From: Streptomyces sp. PsTaAH-137
GTDB taxonomy: Bacteria > Actinomycetota > Actinomycetes > Streptomycetales > Streptomycetaceae
Length of the DNA: 64,000 bases
Direction of reading: 5' to 3'
Assembly: GCF_003259365.1 (NCBI RefSeq)
Contig: NZ_QLLY01000016.1
Coordinates: 62,001-126,000, forward strand
Shown here: one piece after another, positions 36,237 through 45,408 of the stretch
Position numbering within the stretch: the first letter of the stretch is position 1
How the letters are laid out: every line of letters begins with the position of its first letter
Notes under the pieces: model-generated
The model's input: the letters and a program-made list of their open reading frames with translations, nothing else
Database searches by the model: none
What the model was told of the DNA's origin: nothing
Translations under genes and position numbers: made by a program

Positions 36237-36565
36237 CCCTGAACGTCATCACCTGCGCGCCCTGCGACAGCGCCGCAACCTACCGCGTCCGCGCCGATGG
36301 CTGGTTCGACTGCCCAGCAGGCCACGAACTCGCCCCCGCAGACGTCGACTTCGACGGCATGACCACGTGGGCCGTCGACGACTCCGGCACCCTCGGCACC
36401 GTCGTCTGCCCCTCACAGTCCCTCCACGCGATCGCCGACGCCCTCACCGACCTCGATGAGTCCGACTACACCGCCGACCCGGCGCACGCGGCACGCGCCG
36501 CCCTCGACACGGCCTACAGCGCATGCGTGAACTCCATCGCCGCATACCGCTGCGGCATCGCCTGA
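36233..36565 (+). CDS. Hypothetical small protein with possible zinc-binding N-terminus
   Basis: 110 residues from a GTG overlapping the previous stop. The N-terminus has CAPC, then DGWFDCPAGH, a C-x2-C-x16-C-x3-H spacing that could bind zinc. The remainder is acidic (DLDESDYTADPAHAAR) and ends in CVNSIAAYRCGIA. No family is recognised; the overlap suggests joint function with the previous gene. The following 36566-36897 stretch shows no gene. Confidence 0.55.
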   Translation: MTLNVITCAPCDSAATYRVRADGWFDCPAGHELAPADVDFDGMTTWAVDDSGTLGTVVCPSQSLHAIADALTDLDESDYTADPAHAARAALDTAYSACVNSIAAYRCGIA

Positions 36566-36897
36566 CAGGAGCCCATACTGGGCCCGGGCTTGGAGCCGTC
36601 GGCGGCTCGTCTCTCCTGCGGACCCTGGAGAGCGCCCACAGGAGCCGCCTGCCAACCCCCGCAACGGCAGGCGGCTCCGCCGCGCCGCGGCGCCAGCCCG
36701 GACAGGCACCAGCAAACCTTCAGACGGCTGTGGAATGCTTACCCACCGACGTCAGATGAAGGATCACGGGGACCCTCATGAGCGCATTAGCAAAGCGGGA
36801 CAGGACGAATAGCGCGCCTACCTCGATCACGTAGTCACCTGCTTGAAATGCGACCGCCAACTAGGCGGTTTCGTTTGGATCAAGGTGGGGGTGAACG

Positions 36898-37221
36898 ATG
36901 ACGGCGGTTCCGGGGTGGCACCCTGGAGCGATGCGACCTGGAACCGACGTCACCGAGAACGGCCTGCGGCATCTGCTCAATGAGTGGGACCCGATCGGCG
37001 TCGCTGACGAGGTGCAAGACGAGTACGACTGCATGCTCGTTCCTCTCCTGCAGCGGCTCCGGCGTGGCGCCGACCAAGCGGAGATCGGCGAGTTCCTGCG
37101 GCATGAGCTGGTAGATCACTTCGGTCTCACCCCTCTTCCGTCAGAGCCGGAAGCGATGGCTGCCAAAGTGACCTCCTGGTGGACAGTAGCCGTCGAGACC
37201 GATGGCACCGGCTACGCGTAG
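36898..37221 (+). CDS. Hypothetical small protein, DUF1871-like
   Basis: 107 residues; ATG with a GGTGGGGG run upstream (an internal ATG at 36931 is an alternative). The core NEWDPIGVADEVQDEYDC, then LLQRLRRGAD and LRHELVDHFGL, resembles small alpha-helical DUF1871-type proteins that recur beside toxin or immunity genes in actinomycetes. The similarity is recalled, not tested. It is isolated between two transposase relics. Confidence 0.55.
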   Translation: MTAVPGWHPGAMRPGTDVTENGLRHLLNEWDPIGVADEVQDEYDCMLVPLLQRLRRGADQAEIGEFLRHELVDHFGLTPLPSEPEAMAAKVTSWWTVAVETDGTGYA

Positions 37222-37256
37222 TCGCTCCCTCCGGATCGTCTGCTCGTTGTCCGGGT

Positions 37257-37480
37257 GTGTCGTTGACTGACGCGCAGTGGGCGCGGATCGAGCCGTTACT
37301 GCCGGACCGGACACCGAAGCGGGGCGGCCGATGGCGGGACCACCGAGAGGTGATCGACGCCATCGCCTGGAAGTTTCAGACCGGGGCACAGTGGGCGCAG
37401 CTGCCGGAGAAGTACGGCAACTGGCGGGGCGTCTACAACCGGCTGCGGATGTGGTCCGCCGACGGCATGTTTTCGCCGAG
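37257..37480 (+). pseudogene. IS5-family transposase, N-terminal fragment
   Basis: A GTG-started frame reads VSLTDAQWARIEPLLPDR, then GGRWRDHREVIDAIAWKF and NWRGVYNRLRMWSADG: the N-terminal domain of IS5-type transposases. It breaks off at about 37480, where TTTTGGCCCCAC repeats begin, so catalytic residues are missing. Another element probably inserted here. Confidence 0.75.
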
Positions 37481-37483
37481 CAG

Positions 37484-37585
37484 TTTTGGCCCCACCCCGC
37501 CGAGTTGTTTTGGCCCCACTCTTGGGCCATGTGAGTGAACGGCCGTGGAGGGGCACGGGAGGAACGGGAAGTTCTGGCCCCACCC
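37484..37585. repeat. Direct repeats of TTTTGGCCCCAC, probable IS21-type end
   Basis: TTTTGGCCCCAC occurs at 37484 and 37508, and a variant TTCTGGCCCCACCC at 37572-37585. Clustered short direct repeats are the usual form of IS21-family ends, where the transposase binds. An istB relic lies 600 nt to the right. The remaining 37586-37786 shows no gene. Confidence 0.5.
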
Positions 37586-37786
37586 TCGATCGGGTGAGGT
37601 TTCCTGGCGTCCCGGGGGCGGGGCGAAGTGTGCGTCTGTCAGAGCTGGTTGGGGGCGGTAGCGTGTGAATCACGACGCCCGCTCTGAGTGGTTCCCTGAC
37701 AGGACCGCAAAGGGCGGGCGCCGTGCTTGGCGCCCGCCGGTGGGCGAGGTCTCGCAGGGATTCCCAGCCGAAGGACTGGCTGATGG

Positions 37787-38056
37787 TCAGTTCGTCCCAG
37801 CGTCCCGGGACGAGGGTTCGTCGCTTCGCTCCGAGGCGGGACGGTAGCGGCCCATGCTTCCCATGATCAGAGCGGCTCCCAGAGGGCCCATGCCATAGAG
37901 CAGCGGGAAATCCTTGCCGAATCTAGTGATGAGGAAGGCCAGCGCTGCGAGGGCGAGGATCAGGAAGGGACGCCTGATGACGTGACGACCAACGATGGCC
38001 AGTCGGCGCCGTACTCCCTGCGCTTCGGTGAGGCGTATCCAGCCTGACGATGACAT
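37787..38056 (-). CDS. Small two-helix membrane protein
   Basis: 89 residues from ATG at 38056. After a basic N-terminal stretch (LTEAQGVRRRLAIVGRHVIRR) come two hydrophobic segments, FLILALAALAFLITRF and LLYGMGPLGAALIMG, then a polar tail. No family is recognised. It sits between insertion-sequence relics and may be a passenger gene. Confidence 0.5.
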   Translation of the reverse strand: MSSSGWIRLTEAQGVRRRLAIVGRHVIRRPFLILALAALAFLITRFGKDFPLLYGMGPLGAALIMGSMGRYRPASERSDEPSSRDAGTN

Positions 38057-38157
38057 GACCTCAGCGTAGTCCGCCCGGCAGACGTCAGACAGATTGTGCG
38101 TTCTCGAGAGGCCCGGAGGGACAAGGGAACGGCCTCCTTGCCCCGGCCGATGCGTTC

Positions 38158-38470
38158 TCAGGCTGCTGCTGCCTTGCGTTTCGCGGTGGTGCTGGCGAGG
38201 CGGAAGGACTGAGTGCCGGTCTCGATGATGTGGGCCTCGAAGGTGAGGCGGTCGACGATGGCCTGGCAGAGCCGCTTGTCGGTGAAGGTCTGGTCCCACT
38301 CGGTGAACGGCCGGTTCGACGCGACGGCGATCGCACGTCGTTCCTCGCGCTCGGTGAAGATCTGGAACAGCAACTCGGCGCCGTGCCGGTCGAGTTTGAC
38401 GTAGCCGAGCTCGTCCAGGCAGAGCAGATCGACCCGCCCGTACTTCTTGATCGTGCGGCGGCGGCTGCGG
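38158..38470 (-). pseudogene. IS21-family IstB ATPase, C-terminal fragment
   Basis: The frame gives GRVDLLCLDELGYVKLD (Walker B region), GAELLFQIFTEREERRA, IAVASNRPFTEWDQTFTD, RLCQAIVDRLTFEAHIIET and GTQSFRLAS, the second half of IstB. The Walker A half and IstA are absent, and the reading shifts frame near 38466. It is a non-functional remnant. Confidence 0.8.
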
Positions 38471-38778
38471 CGATGAGGTGCATGAGGTCCGTTCTGAAGA
38501 TCCCGACTGGTCATGATCTGCGTAGTGGGACCCGGCTCTCCAAGTCGCCCTCGCACGAGGTGGGTTCACCCGCGCGGGCGGAAAGACGGCTCGTGATGAG
38601 GTCTGGTCCGGCCGCCGGTTGACTCTTTTCTGCCGCGGCCATCACAGCCGCCGAACATGCATCGAGACCGGGAGGTCGCCGATTCGTTCTCCCTGGGAGA
38701 GCGGAAGGTGCTGATGACGGCGAGGCGCGGTAGGGCACTTGTGCTCGCAGGTCCGTACTTGCCCTGTGACCGAGCACC

Positions 38779-38869
38779 GTAGTTGGCGGATCGCCTTCGC
38801 ATCACGCACAGCTCACAGGTATGCGGACGAAGCTAGTTGGCGGATCTTGAGAGCGATAGTTGGCGGATC
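38779..38869. repeat. Three direct copies of TAGTTGGCGGATC
   Basis: Exact 13-bp copies lie at 38779-38791, 38834-38846 and 38857-38869. The uneven spacing rules out a CRISPR array. Multiple terminal repeats of this kind mark IS21-type ends, and the istB relic is 300 nt to the left. The surrounding 38471-38895 contains no supported gene. Confidence 0.55.
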
Positions 38870-38895
38870 ACGCCGAGGCGAGAATAAATCTGGGC

Positions 38896-39858
38896 TCATC
38901 TCCGGTGAGCGAATCTGTCGAGGGCCTTGAGTACGTGGGCGCGGGTCGTGTCGCTGCCCAGGTGGCCCGCGTTGTCGACGACGGTCAGCTCGGCATCGGG
39001 CCAGGCGCGGGCGAGTTCCCATGCGGTATCGAGTGGGCCGGCCAGGTCGAGCCTGCCGTGGACCAGCACGCCCGGGATGCCGGCCAGGCGGTGCGCATCG
39101 CGCAGGAGTGCGCCTTCCTCCAGCCACGCTCCGTGGGCGAAGTAGTGTGAGCAGATGCGGACCAGGGCCAGTTGCGCGACCGGCGGGCGGTCACCGTACG
39201 GGTTGGAGGCGCCGTTTGTTTCACCGGACAGGACCGCGTCCTCCCATGCGCACCAGTCGACTGTGGCCTTCTCCCGTACCGCGGGGTCCGGATGCTCCAT
39301 CAGGTGTGCGTAGGCCGCGACGACGTCACCGTCTCGTGGTGTGCTGCCGGCTCCTTCGAGGAAGCGTTCCCGCTGCTCGGGGAAGAACCGCCCCGCACCT
39401 CGGTAGAGCCAGTCGATCTCGGAGCGCCGGGTGGTCGTGACGGCGGCGATGACGATCTCCGACACCCGCTCCGGGTACGTCTCGGCATAGGCCAGGATCA
39501 GCGTGGAGCCCCACGAGCCCCCGTAGAGCAGCCAGCGGTCGATACCCAGGTGATCGCGGAGCCGCTCCATGTCGGCGATCAGGTGCTGGGTGGTGTTGTG
39601 GCGCATGTCGGTCGTGGGTTTGCTTGCGTGGGGGGTGCTACGGCCGCAGCCGCGCTGGTCGAACAGGACGACGCGGTAGCGGTCCGGGTCGAAGTACTGG
39701 CGTGCCCCGGTCCCGCATCCGGACCCCGGCCCGCCGTGGACGACGACTGCCGGCTTGCCGTCCGGGTTGCCGCAGGCCTCCCAATACACAAGGTTGCCGT
39801 CGCCGACGTCGAGCATCCCCTTCTCGTACGGTTCGACCGGCGGGTACAGCTCGCCCAT
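38896..39858 (-). CDS. pip: Proline iminopeptidase (alpha/beta hydrolase, S33)
   Basis: 320 residues, normal for the family. The ATG at 39858 is preceded by AGGAGATCTGGAAG. Motifs: YPPVEPYEKGMLDVGDG, the oxyanion HGGPGSGCG, FDQRGCGRSTPH, the nucleophile elbow GGSWGS, and a late GRLD plus VDNAGHLGS giving Asp and His. It releases N-terminal proline from short peptides in the cytoplasm. It lies between the repeats and an intergenic region, outside the NRPS operon. Confidence 0.92.
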   Translation of the reverse strand: MGELYPPVEPYEKGMLDVGDGNLVYWEACGNPDGKPAVVVHGGPGSGCGTGARQYFDPDRYRVVLFDQRGCGRSTPHASKPTTDMRHNTTQHLIADMERLRDHLGIDRWLLYGGSWGSTLILAYAETYPERVSEIVIAAVTTTRRSEIDWLYRGAGRFFPEQRERFLEGAGSTPRDGDVVAAYAHLMEHPDPAVREKATVDWCAWEDAVLSGETNGASNPYGDRPPVAQLALVRICSHYFAHGAWLEEGALLRDAHRLAGIPGVLVHGRLDLAGPLDTAWELARAWPDAELTVVDNAGHLGSDTTRAHVLKALDRFAHRR

Positions 39859-40260
39859 CTTCCAGATCTCCTGACAACCAAATGCAACATGAACAAGGCT
39901 TGTAGTAGACAACATGGATGAGGCGACGCCGTCGGCGACTCTGACACCTGCCAGATCGGCGGGCTGGGTTCGCGGTTGGTCACTAGACGGTTCCCGGGCG
40001 GTAATCACGTGTGTGACTGATGGTGGCGATCACCTGTCTGGCGTATTGCTCTAGGGCCGTGCAGAGCCAGGAGGCGGGGATGGGCGGTTCCGCCTCGCCG
40101 GGCGCGGACGTTTTCGTCTCGGAGATGTCCGGCCGGTTCCATCTGGACCGGACCAGGGGACAGGAGCACGCCCTGTTCGGCGCGGTGGAGGACGCCCCCG
40201 CGAGGGGTCGCACAATGCAACCGGGGCCAGGCGGGTGGCCAGGGCGAGGTGCCGTGGGTG
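39859..40260. other. Intergenic region upstream of pip
   Basis: No convincing gene. An AT-richer tract (39890-39925) just before pip, with CTTGTAGTAGACAACATGG, probably holds its promoter and an operator. On the - strand an open frame ending at 39983 reads plausibly (PASWLCTALEQYARQVIATI) but has no good start and may be a gene remnant. Confidence 0.3.
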
Positions 40261-40521
40261 TCAGGCGGCGGGTGTCCAGTCGCTGGTGTGTGTGGTGTCG
40301 GCTGCGCGGTCGCGGTTCAGGTGGTGTTTTTCGAGGGCGCGGGTTGTTGCCCAGAGCAGTGCGGTGAGGGGCAAGGCGGCCCAGGTGAGGTAGAGGACGG
40401 TGCGGTGGGTGTGGATTGCGCTGAGGGTGTATCCGGCGGTGCAGAGCATGGCGAGAGCGAGGTGCCAGCACAGCAGGCGTCCGAGGTGGCGGGCGAGGGC
40501 GGTGGCGGTGTGCGTGTTCAC
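40261..40521 (-). CDS. Small membrane protein
   Basis: 86 residues from a GTG with AGGAG 6-7 nt upstream. Two hydrophobic segments are visible (LLCWHLALAMLCTAGYTL and TVLYLTWAALPLTALLWA), then a basic tail. No family is recognised. It is isolated and divergent from the RHS gene 520 nt away; 40522-41041 otherwise shows no gene. Confidence 0.5.
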   Translation of the reverse strand: MNTHTATALARHLGRLLCWHLALAMLCTAGYTLSAIHTHRTVLYLTWAALPLTALLWATTRALEKHHLNRDRAADTTHTSDWTPAA

Positions 40522-41041
40522 CGGGGACTCCTGGCTGTGGTGCCGGCCTTGCGCCGGCAGAAGGGGTGCGACTGGGCAGGAGTGGGGGAGGGACTGCGGG
40601 TGCTGCGCGTGGGGTCTGATCACTGTGCCCGCTGGCAGACCGGTGATACCTGCCCATTGCAGCCTTTCACGTGACTATCCCAATTCGGGACGAAGTGTGC
40701 CCTGAAAGGTATGGACCTAGACGAATGAGGCGTCTCTCGGCGTCACTGCATGGCGCAAAATCGTCTCTCCGCTGAACCGGCGGGACCGAAGGCGGTCCAC
40801 GCAGTCGATTTCGCGTCAGCATCTTGGCGGCCATGTGCGAAAAAATCGCCGACCACCGACTCGTATTGTCCACTTCCTGGAGCTTTGGTGTCTCTTGGGG
40901 TGTGTGATGGGAGGGGCTGATTCCGGGCCGTGTGGCATATGCATTGACGGGAACCGCGCCGGGACTTGTGTGGTTTCTGTGTCAGGTTGTGTGCTCCTCA
41001 TGACCGCTGGGGTCGGCGAGGCTCGTGTGTGGGGGGAAGCC

Positions 41042-44000
41042 TTGATACAACGCACCACAGGTGCGCGCCTTTCGCGCGCCCGCAACCGTTCCAGACTCGC
41101 TGCGCTCGCTGTTCTCGCGTCGGGTGCCATCACGGTGGCGCTGCTGCCCGCGACGGGCGCGGCAGCAGCCGACGATCCTGCGTCGGACTGGGGCAAGGAC
41201 GCACCGTCGTTCTCCATGCCGGAGGTGAAGGTCGGAGCCAACGAGCCGGCTGCGTCGAGGGCCGAGCGCACCCCGTCCGCCGACGTCGCCGAGTGGCGTG
41301 CCGGGCAGAAGAAGCGAGCTCAGGGCGGGGACGCGCAGGCGGCGCGTTCGGCGGCGGCCGCGACGACGGCGTATGTGCCCGAGGGGCAGGGCAAGGTGCC
41401 CTGGCACCGGTTCAGCGACTTCGCGATCACTGACGCGCTGTCGGCGCACATCGACTATTCGACCGGCAACCTGATGCTGACCGCGACGGACTTCTCGATC
41501 GCGGGCGTCGGGCAGAACCTCACCCTGGCGCGCACCTACAACTCCCTTGATGCGCCCTGGGGGAAGGTTTCCCAGCGCTGGTGGCAGCAGTACGAGCGCT
41601 ACCTGCAGGTACTCGATGACGAGGTCGTCCTCTACGACGCCTCCGGCGACAGTGTCCGGTTCGCCAAGAACAGTGACGGCACGTTCAAGACGCCCTCGGG
41701 CTATTCGAAGGACCTGAAGAAGAACGCGGACGGCACCTACACGGTCACCGACTGGAAGTCCGGGTCGAAGGACACCTACGACACCAACGGCTGCCTGACC
41801 AAGGTCACCGACCGCAACAAGGGCACCATCACGGTCACTCAGCACGACGAGGGCGGCGAGCAGAAGGGCTTCAAACTCACCGAGACCCGCTCGGGCCGGT
41901 GGATCGACCTGCTCAAGACGGATGCCTCGCAGTGGCAGGCCAAGGACAACTCCGGCCGCACCGCCGTCTTCGACCTGGACGCCGCCGGCAACCTGGCCCG
42001 CACCACGGACGCCGAGGGCAAGACCACCACCTTCGGCTACGACTCCTCCCGCCGCCTCACCAAGATCACAACAGCGGAAGGCCGCGTCACGGTCTTCACC
42101 TACGACGACGCCAACCGGGTCACCTCCATGCTCCGCGAGACAGGCGTCAGCGGCTCCCATGACGGTCCGACGTGGACCTACAGCTACGACACCGCCTCGC
42201 CGAACTCGGCGGGCACGACGACGGTCACCGACCCGGAGATCCACGCGACGAAGTACAAGCACAACGCCGAGGGTGAGGTCAGCGACGTCACCGACGCGCT
42301 CGGCCGCAGCCGGTCGACGAAGTTCGATGCGAACCACAACATCGACACCTCCACCGACGCCATGGGCACCGGGACCGGCGGCACCGGCGGCAACGTCATG
42401 GACTACGGGTTCAACACCCGCAACAACCTGGAGACCATCAAGTCCCCGACGGGCGGCCAGTCCGTGTCCAACTGGCAGACCATCGCCGGCGGCGACGTCC
42501 CCAAGGACACCACCAACGCCGACGGCGAGAAGACCACCTACGGCTACGACACGGCCGGCAACACCAAGTCGGTTGCGCAGACCGGCACCGGCGGCGGCAA
42601 CGTCTCCTACACCTACAACCCCTCCACGCCCACCTGCGACGGCTTCGAGGGCCAGCGCTGCACCCAGAAGACGACGATGTCGTCGTCGAAGACCGTCACC
42701 ACCTCGTTCACCTACGACGACAAGGGCAACCTGAAGACGGTGAAGGCGCCCGCCCCGCTGGGCGAGACGAACTACACCTACGACAGCCTGGGCCGCACCG
42801 AGACCCTGACCGACGGCCGAGGCATCAAGAAGGTCTTCGCCTACGACAACCTCGACCGCATCAAGACCGTCTCCACCACCAACGACACGGTCCGCTACTA
42901 CTACGACGGCGACGGCAACCTGCGCCAGCGCGACGACTCCACCGGCACCGTCAAGTACCAGTTCGACCCGCTGCAGCGCGAGACGATCCGCACCCTGCAG
43001 GACGGCTCCCAGACCCTCCTCGCGTACACGCCGGCCGGCAACGTCGACTACTACCAGGACCCGGCCGGGAAGATCGACTACACCTGGAACGAGGTCAACA
43101 CCCTCACCAGCCTGAAGGACCCCCAGGGCCGCACCACGACGTTCGAATACAACCGCAACGACAAGCGGACCGTCACCAAGTACCCCGGCGGCACCGTCCA
43201 GACCTTCGGCCTGGACAACTCCATGCGCCCCAAGTCCGTCAAGACCACCAGCCCCAAGGGCACCCTGGCCGACCTCGCCTACACCTACGGCTACGGCACG
43301 AACGCCGGCACCGACGGCGACAAGATCCGCACCAAGACCGACAACGTCGCAGGCACGAAGACGACCTACACCTACGACGGCGCGGGCCGCTTCTCCTACG
43401 CGGCGGAGAACAAGGGCTCCACGCTGAACGAGGCCTGGCAGTACTGCTACGACCTCGCCGGCAACCTCACCAGCCAGGGCATCACCCCCGGCTGCCCCCG
43501 CGGCACCACCTACACGGTCAACGACGCCCAGCAGATCACCGCGAAGAACGGCTCCACCACAAACTGGTCCTACGACAAGGCAGGCAACGAGACCGCCGCC
43601 GCCTCCACCCCGGAAGGCACCCGCACGGGGGAGAAGTGGTCGGATCACAGCCAGCTCACCTCACTGACCGTGGGCGGCAAGACCTACACGGGCCAGTACG
43701 GCTCCACCGACCAGAGCGAACGCATCCGCCTCGGCGACACGTACTTCCACAACGGGCCCATCGGCCTGTCCGCGACGTCAACTTCCGGTGTCGACACGGG
43801 CTTCAACCGCGAGCCCGGGGGCACAGTCAACTCCATGACCCGCAGCGGGAAGGCGTACTACTACCTCACCGACGCCATCGGCTCCGTCATCGGCATGGCC
43901 GACCAGTCCGGCACGAAGGTCAACACGTACTCCTACAGCCCCCGCGGCGTCACCCGCAGCGCCAGCAGCGAGCAGATCCCCCAGCCCTACGGCTTCGCCG

Positions 44001-44404
44001 GCGGCTACCAGGACACCACCGGCCTGATCCACTACCAAGCCCGCTACTACGACCCCAACATCGGCCGCTTCACCCAGCCCGACCCCTCCGGCCAGGAACA
44101 GAACCCCTACCTCTACGCCGCAGGCGACCCCGTCAATAAGATCGACCCGAGTGGGCTTGCGCTGGTGGATGCGCTGGGTCCGGTTGGTGATCTTGTTCAA
44201 GCAGGAGTCCATCTGGCAGAAGGTGACACCAAGGCCTTGTGGGGTGACGTAGCGGGCGCAGTAGTGGGCGGCGGTATAGCAGCGGCGTGCGGAAGCATGG
44301 TGCTGGCCGCGCCTCTAACGCTTGGCGCCTCGGTGGGATTTGCCCTCGGCTGCTATGGGGCAAGCTGGGCGGGTAGTCAGATTGCCGCGATGCCCTTCAG
44401 CTGA
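41042..44404 (+). CDS. Secreted RHS/YD-repeat protein, polymorphic-toxin type
   Basis: About 1120 residues from a TTG preceded by GGGGGAAG; an ATG at 41000 and a GTG at 40835 are alternatives. A signal peptide follows (basic start, LAALAVLASGAITVALLPA, cut near AAAADDP). Then HIDYSTGNLMLTATDFSI and many YD repeats (TTFGYDSSRRLTKI, TNYTYDSLGRTETL), and the RHS core GLIHYQARYYDPNIGRFTQPDP, PYLYAAGDPVNKIDPSG. RHS shells encapsulate a C-terminal toxin. Here the variable tip after the core is only about 83 residues, Gly/Ala-rich and hydrophobic (AGAVVGGGIAAACGSMVLAA), with no nuclease motif. Confidence 0.88.
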   Translation: MIQRTTGARLSRARNRSRLAALAVLASGAITVALLPATGAAAADDPASDWGKDAPSFSMPEVKVGANEPAASRAERTPSADVAEWRAGQKKRAQGGDAQAARSAAAATTAYVPEGQGKVPWHRFSDFAITDALSAHIDYSTGNLMLTATDFSIAGVGQNLTLARTYNSLDAPWGKVSQRWWQQYERYLQVLDDEVVLYDASGDSVRFAKNSDGTFKTPSGYSKDLKKNADGTYTVTDWKSGSKDTYDTNGCLTKVTDRNKGTITVTQHDEGGEQKGFKLTETRSGRWIDLLKTDASQWQAKDNSGRTAVFDLDAAGNLARTTDAEGKTTTFGYDSSRRLTKITTAEGRVTVFTYDDANRVTSMLRETGVSGSHDGPTWTYSYDTASPNSAGTTTVTDPEIHATKYKHNAEGEVSDVTDALGRSRSTKFDANHNIDTSTDAMGTGTGGTGGNVMDYGFNTRNNLETIKSPTGGQSVSNWQTIAGGDVPKDTTNADGEKTTYGYDTAGNTKSVAQTGTGGGNVSYTYNPSTPTCDGFEGQRCTQKTTMSSSKTVTTSFTYDDKGNLKTVKAPAPLGETNYTYDSLGRTETLTDGRGIKKVFAYDNLDRIKTVSTTNDTVRYYYDGDGNLRQRDDSTGTVKYQFDPLQRETIRTLQDGSQTLLAYTPAGNVDYYQDPAGKIDYTWNEVNTLTSLKDPQGRTTTFEYNRNDKRTVTKYPGGTVQTFGLDNSMRPKSVKTTSPKGTLADLAYTYGYGTNAGTDGDKIRTKTDNVAGTKTTYTYDGAGRFSYAAENKGSTLNEAWQYCYDLAGNLTSQGITPGCPRGTTYTVNDAQQITAKNGSTTNWSYDKAGNETAAASTPEGTRTGEKWSDHSQLTSLTVGGKTYTGQYGSTDQSERIRLGDTYFHNGPIGLSATSTSGVDTGFNREPGGTVNSMTRSGKAYYYLTDAIGSVIGMADQSGTKVNTYSYSPRGVTRSASSEQIPQPYGFAGGYQDTTGLIHYQARYYDPNIGRFTQPDPSGQEQNPYLYAAGDPVNKIDPSGLALVDALGPVGDLVQAGVHLAEGDTKALWGDVAGAVVGGGIAAACGSMVLAAPLTLGASVGFALGCYGASWAGSQIAAMPFS

Positions 44405-44479
44405 CCAGCCACCGGGAAGCTTCGAATATGCCCCGGAACTCGGAAAGGAACACGCAGAGTGCGCCAAGTGGGAGTGTCC

Positions 44480-44671
44480 ATGCAACGACAAGCTCTGTCC
44501 AAGAGGCTGCTGACGGCGACTTATGTCTTCGGCGTACTCGGAATCACGCTGTCAATTGTCCTGCTGGTCCTGGGGATGATCGCTGGAGGCCTGACACTCC
44601 TCGCGTTGACGCTTCTTTTCCTGGCATGGGGAGGGGTCGCGGCGCGAATGAACAAAAGGAACCAGATGTAG
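44480..44671 (+). CDS. Small membrane protein, candidate immunity to the RHS tip
   Basis: 63 residues; ATG with GGGAG 6 nt upstream (a GTG at 44459 would add seven residues). It is nearly all membrane: FGVLGITLSIVLLVLGMIA and LTLLALTLLFLAWGGVA, with a basic end. It begins 75 nt after the RHS gene, same strand, ahead of a hairpin terminator. Position is the classic immunity position; function is inferred from that only. Confidence 0.6.
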   Translation: MQRQALSKRLLTATYVFGVLGITLSIVLLVLGMIAGGLTLLALTLLFLAWGGVAARMNKRNQM

Positions 44672-44692
44672 TGCCCTGACGCGAGGGCCAAC

Positions 44693-44724
44693 GGGTGGGG
44701 GAGCGAGCACATGCTCCCCCACCC
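44693..44724 (+). terminator. Hairpin terminator after the RHS operon
   Basis: GGGTGGGGGAGC (44693-44704) pairs perfectly with GCTCCCCCACCC (44713-44724) over an 8-nt loop, 22 nt after the small membrane gene. There is no T tract. It would end an RHS/immunity transcript. Confidence 0.65.
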
Positions 44725-44919
44725 ACCGCCAACAGTCCGCGGCTGCTTTCCCGTCGACATCATGCGGGAAGAGCTGCAGTCTTGGGCCAGGGGCCAGATC
44801 GGGGCGTGCACGCGGTCGTCTTCCTGATCCTGCTCGCCTTGTGGACCGGAGCGACCTAGTAGTGCTTCGTTAGGTTCTGGTTCGGGTGAGTGGTTGGCCG
44901 CAGGTGTGCAGGTGCCGGT

Positions 44920-45155
44920 CTAGCACCGCAGCATGTCCTGGAGGGTGTCGAGGACTTGGTAGAGGGTCAGGCTGGACTCGGGGCTTTTGGGTTCAGGCGC
45001 CGGAGGGTGAGGAAGGCCTGGGCGGCGGTGACGAGGGTGACGTGGTGGTGCCAGCCGCGCCAGGTGCGGCCCTCGAAGTGGTCCAGGCCCAGGCCGTGTT
45101 TGAGTTCGCGGTAGTCGTGCTCGATGCGCCAGCGCATCTTGGCCCACCGCACCAG
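44920..45155 (-). pseudogene. IS701-type transposase, C-terminal fragment
   Basis: One frame gives KMRWRIEHDYRELKHGLGL, DHFEGRTWRGWHHHV and TLVTAAQAFLTLRRLNP; the conserved ending SLTLYQVLDTLQDMLRC is in another frame, so there is a frameshift near 44965. The N-terminal two thirds are missing. The following 45156-45408 contains further insertion-sequence debris and no gene. Confidence 0.75.
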
Positions 45156-45408
45156 ATCGGCGATACTCGGGCTTCATCGCCTGGGCCACGCCCTCGGGGT
45201 GTCCTGGGAACGGTCAACGGAACGCACCTGGGGAGATGAGGCCGTGACCATGGTCTAAGGGCTGTCCCGCAACTGATCTTTGACATGATGGTCGTTGGTC
45301 AGGATTCGGCCGTGGCGGCTACTGGTGGGCTCCACCACGGGACGCGGCGGGTGGCGGGCGGAACCACTTGGGAGACGTGAGGCAGGGCCCGCCTGCTACG
45401 GTGCGCCG

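Noticed and set aside
38779..38869. A short CRISPR array
   Set aside because: Only three 13-bp copies with unequal spacing (55 and 23 nt); better explained as IS21-type terminal repeats.
40982..43648. 888-codon - strand frame opposite the RHS gene
   Set aside because: Mirror of the YD repeats; Val/Gly/Asp-rich with no recognisable fold.
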